Below, piece by piece: positions 23,466-24,279 of a stretch of DNA of 24,279 nucleotides. The notes under the pieces were generated by a model. The model searched no databases, was not told the DNA's origin, and was given only the letters and a program-made list of their open reading frames with translations. The translations under genes were made by a program, and so were the position numbers. Numbering within the stretch: position 1 is the stretch's first letter; the number at the start of each line of letters is the position of its first letter. The stretch comes from Methanodesulfokora sp964525965 (GTDB taxonomy: Archaea > Korarchaeota > Korarchaeia > Korarchaeales > Korarchaeaceae), in assembly GCA_964525965.1 (NCBI GenBank), contig CAZGKA010000076.1:1-24279 (forward strand), written 5' to 3'.

Positions 23466-23786
23466 TCACACACAACCGGTCGGTTTGGGCAGGCCTGCGA
23501 TCTTACAGGCTCCGTTAGCAGGCCCGGAGGGGAAGAGCTCGTATATCTTTTGTAAACTGAATCCAGTGCTCTTGCAGAGGACTCTTATCGGTGGAGCTAT
23601 ACCGTACTTCTTGAAGTAGTCCCTGAGGAAGTTTATGACCTTCCAGTGCTCATCAGTGAGCTTATCTATGCCCTCATAGATTTTAGCCATGTACTCAGCC
23701 AGCTCAGGGCTCCACTTCTCCGGCTCCTGGAGGAATCCGTCCTCATCCACTATATATTTCTGTCCCTTAAACTCGATCTCGGGCAT
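23466..23786 (-). CDS. dsrC: DsrC, sulfur-carrier protein of dissimilatory sulfite reduction
   Basis: Takes the sulfur from DsrAB as a trisulfide between its two C-terminal cysteines and is regenerated by DsrK. The 106 residues end in CKIAGLPKPTGCV: Cys94 and the penultimate Cys105 are separated by ten residues, the Cx10C arm of true DsrC as opposed to one-cysteine TusE-like proteins. Core motifs DEDGFL, W at residue 25, EHWKVINFLRDYF and GIAPPIRVL fit the family. ATG 23786 has TTGGTGA upstream and a TATA box at 23818-23827. It is the first gene of the run; about 60 T-rich bases separate it from the Rieske gene, so it may also be made as a short transcript. Confidence 0.95.
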   Translation of the reverse strand: MPEIEFKGQKYIVDEDGFLQEPEKWSPELAEYMAKIYEGIDKLTDEHWKVINFLRDYFKKYGIAPPIRVLCKSTGFSLQKIYELFPSGPANGACKIAGLPKPTGCV

Positions 23787-23817
23787 GCACTTTCACCAAG
23801 TCTGAGAAAAAAGGGTA

Positions 23818-23827
23818 TTATATATAA
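23818..23827 (-). promoter_or_regulatory. TATA box of the dsrC-Rieske-cytb-dsrMK operon
   Basis: The minus strand reads GGGAAAAGTTATATATAATACC: TTATATATAA with a purine-rich BRE ahead of it, 32 bp before the dsrC ATG. This is the strongest TATA box in the window and fits high DsrC expression. Confidence 0.7.
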
Positions 23828-23911
23828 CTTTTCCCCTTCGATGATTCAAGGAAGCCCGTTATAGCCCTTAAATCAGAAAAAAGTTGTTATTTTACATGGG
23901 GACGTTTCTAT

Positions 23912-23928
23912 CAACTCAAGAAGAGTTG
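23912..23928. promoter_or_regulatory. Palindrome in the regulator-dsrC divergent region
   Basis: CAACTC-AAGAA-GAGTTG is a perfect 6-bp inverted repeat with a 5-base spacer, lying between the two divergent promoters. A second small dyad GACC-GA-GGTC (23939-23948) abuts the regulator's BRE/TATA. Both are candidate operators for the winged-helix protein. Confidence 0.5.
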
Positions 23929-23960
23929 TCGGCGGCTTGACCGAGGTCGAGGGGTAATAG

Positions 23961-23968
23961 TTATAAAT
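23961..23968 (+). promoter_or_regulatory. TATA box of the HTH regulator gene
   Basis: TTATAAAT follows a purine-rich GAGGGGTAAT and lies about 29-36 bp before the ATG at 23997. The SD GAGGA (23986-23990) is seven bases before the start. Confidence 0.5.
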
Positions 23969-23996
23969 TTTTCTAGGGAGTTATAGAGGATTTTCT

Positions 23997-24279
23997 ATGG
24001 AAAAATTTAAGGACAGCCAGACAAAATTGCTCTCCAAGAACGAGATAAGAGTCCTGAAATACTTGGAGCAGAAGATGGATGAGGGCGCCACGGTCGAAGA
24101 GATAGCGTCAGCACTTAACTGCTCGAAAAAAGGCCTCTATTTCACTTTGCGCTTCCTCGCGATGAACGGATGGGTTGAAGTTATAAAGCTCAGAAAAGGA
24201 ACTGTGGGCAGGCCTAAGAACATCTATAGGGTCAAAAAGTCCCTTGAGGAAATATACAGCAGCGCTGAAGGAGTTTTCA
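23997..24279 (+). CDS. Winged-helix transcriptional regulator (3' end outside window)
   Basis: The visible 94 residues begin MEKFKDSQTKLLSKNEIRVL and form a winged helix: the recognition region is TVEEIASALNCSKKGLYFTLRFL, followed by NGWVEVIKLRKGTVGRPKNIYRVKKS, with GRPKNIYR as the wing. This resembles archaeal ArsR/MarR/TrmB-like regulators, but the missing C-terminus, which would hold any ligand domain, prevents a closer call. It is divergent from dsrC across 210 bp that contain a palindrome, so control of the sulfite reduction operon and of itself is likely by position. Too truncated to judge sensor type. Confidence 0.75.
   Translation, partial: MEKFKDSQTKLLSKNEIRVLKYLEQKMDEGATVEEIASALNCSKKGLYFTLRFLAMNGWVEVIKLRKGTVGRPKNIYRVKKSLEEIYSSAEGVF

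Noticed and set aside
23466..23786. TusE (tRNA thiolation) instead of DsrC
   Set aside because: Both C-terminal cysteines (Cx10C) are present and the gene leads a dsr operon.
15456..24279. Dsr locus as a recently inserted mobile island
   Set aside because: No integrase, transposase, tRNA end or direct repeat was seen, and base composition, SD type and codon use look like the rest of the window.

Overview
The window reads as a chromosomal piece of a thermophilic archaeon, most likely in the Thermoproteota/TACK group. A korarchaeote carrying a dissimilatory sulfite reductase locus is my best guess, but it is only a guess. The archaeal signs are TATA boxes about 25-30 bp before starts, strong GGTGAT/GGAGGTG ribosome binding sites, frequent GTG/TTG starts, heavy AGG/AGA arginine use, archaeal pterin (MptE) and F420 (CofE) genes, and a KaiC-like ATPase with its usual archaeal partner. 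No tRNA, rRNA, CRISPR array, insertion sequence or integrase was seen. Genes are tightly packed and no gene-free stretch exceeds 300 bases; the longest is about 210 bases (23787-23996).

Left part (1-5040): the C-terminal half of pyruvate,phosphate dikinase, a GTPBP1-like translation-type GTPase, a secreted or anchored PEBP-family protein and an MFS exporter. Positions 5190-7930 form a cofactor block: a dihydropteroate synthase-like gene diverging from an mptE-cofE pair, pointing to methanopterin-type and F420-type cofactors. Positions 7980-10850 carry a KaiC-like ATPase, its small HTH partner and a convergent unidentified coiled-coil protein. Positions 10930-15370 hold ordinary metabolic genes: an M20 metallopeptidase, a TatD hydrolase, a CDF metal transporter with a NifX-like tail, a TIGR04076-type small protein and a DapA/KDG-aldolase family enzyme.

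Right part (15456-23786) is a sulfite-reduction locus read entirely from the minus strand. From its promoter end the order is dsrC, Rieske iron-sulfur protein, full-length cytochrome b, an 87-residue three-helix membrane protein, dsrM, dsrK; then a CGGC-domain protein; then a single-cluster ferredoxin with its own promoter; then dsrA-dsrB with another promoter. A winged-helix regulator gene diverges from dsrC and runs off the window. DsrAB has all siroheme and iron-sulfur ligands, and DsrC has both redox cysteines, so sulfite reduction through a DsrC trisulfide is plausible.

The most notable point is that the Rieske/cytochrome b pair sits between dsrC and dsrMK, where other organisms often have dsrJOP. 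This suggests an undescribed membrane complex joining a bc-type quinol oxidase to the DsrMK trisulfide reductase. No DsrJ, DsrO, DsrP, DsrD, DsrEFH, Sat or Apr is present in the window.
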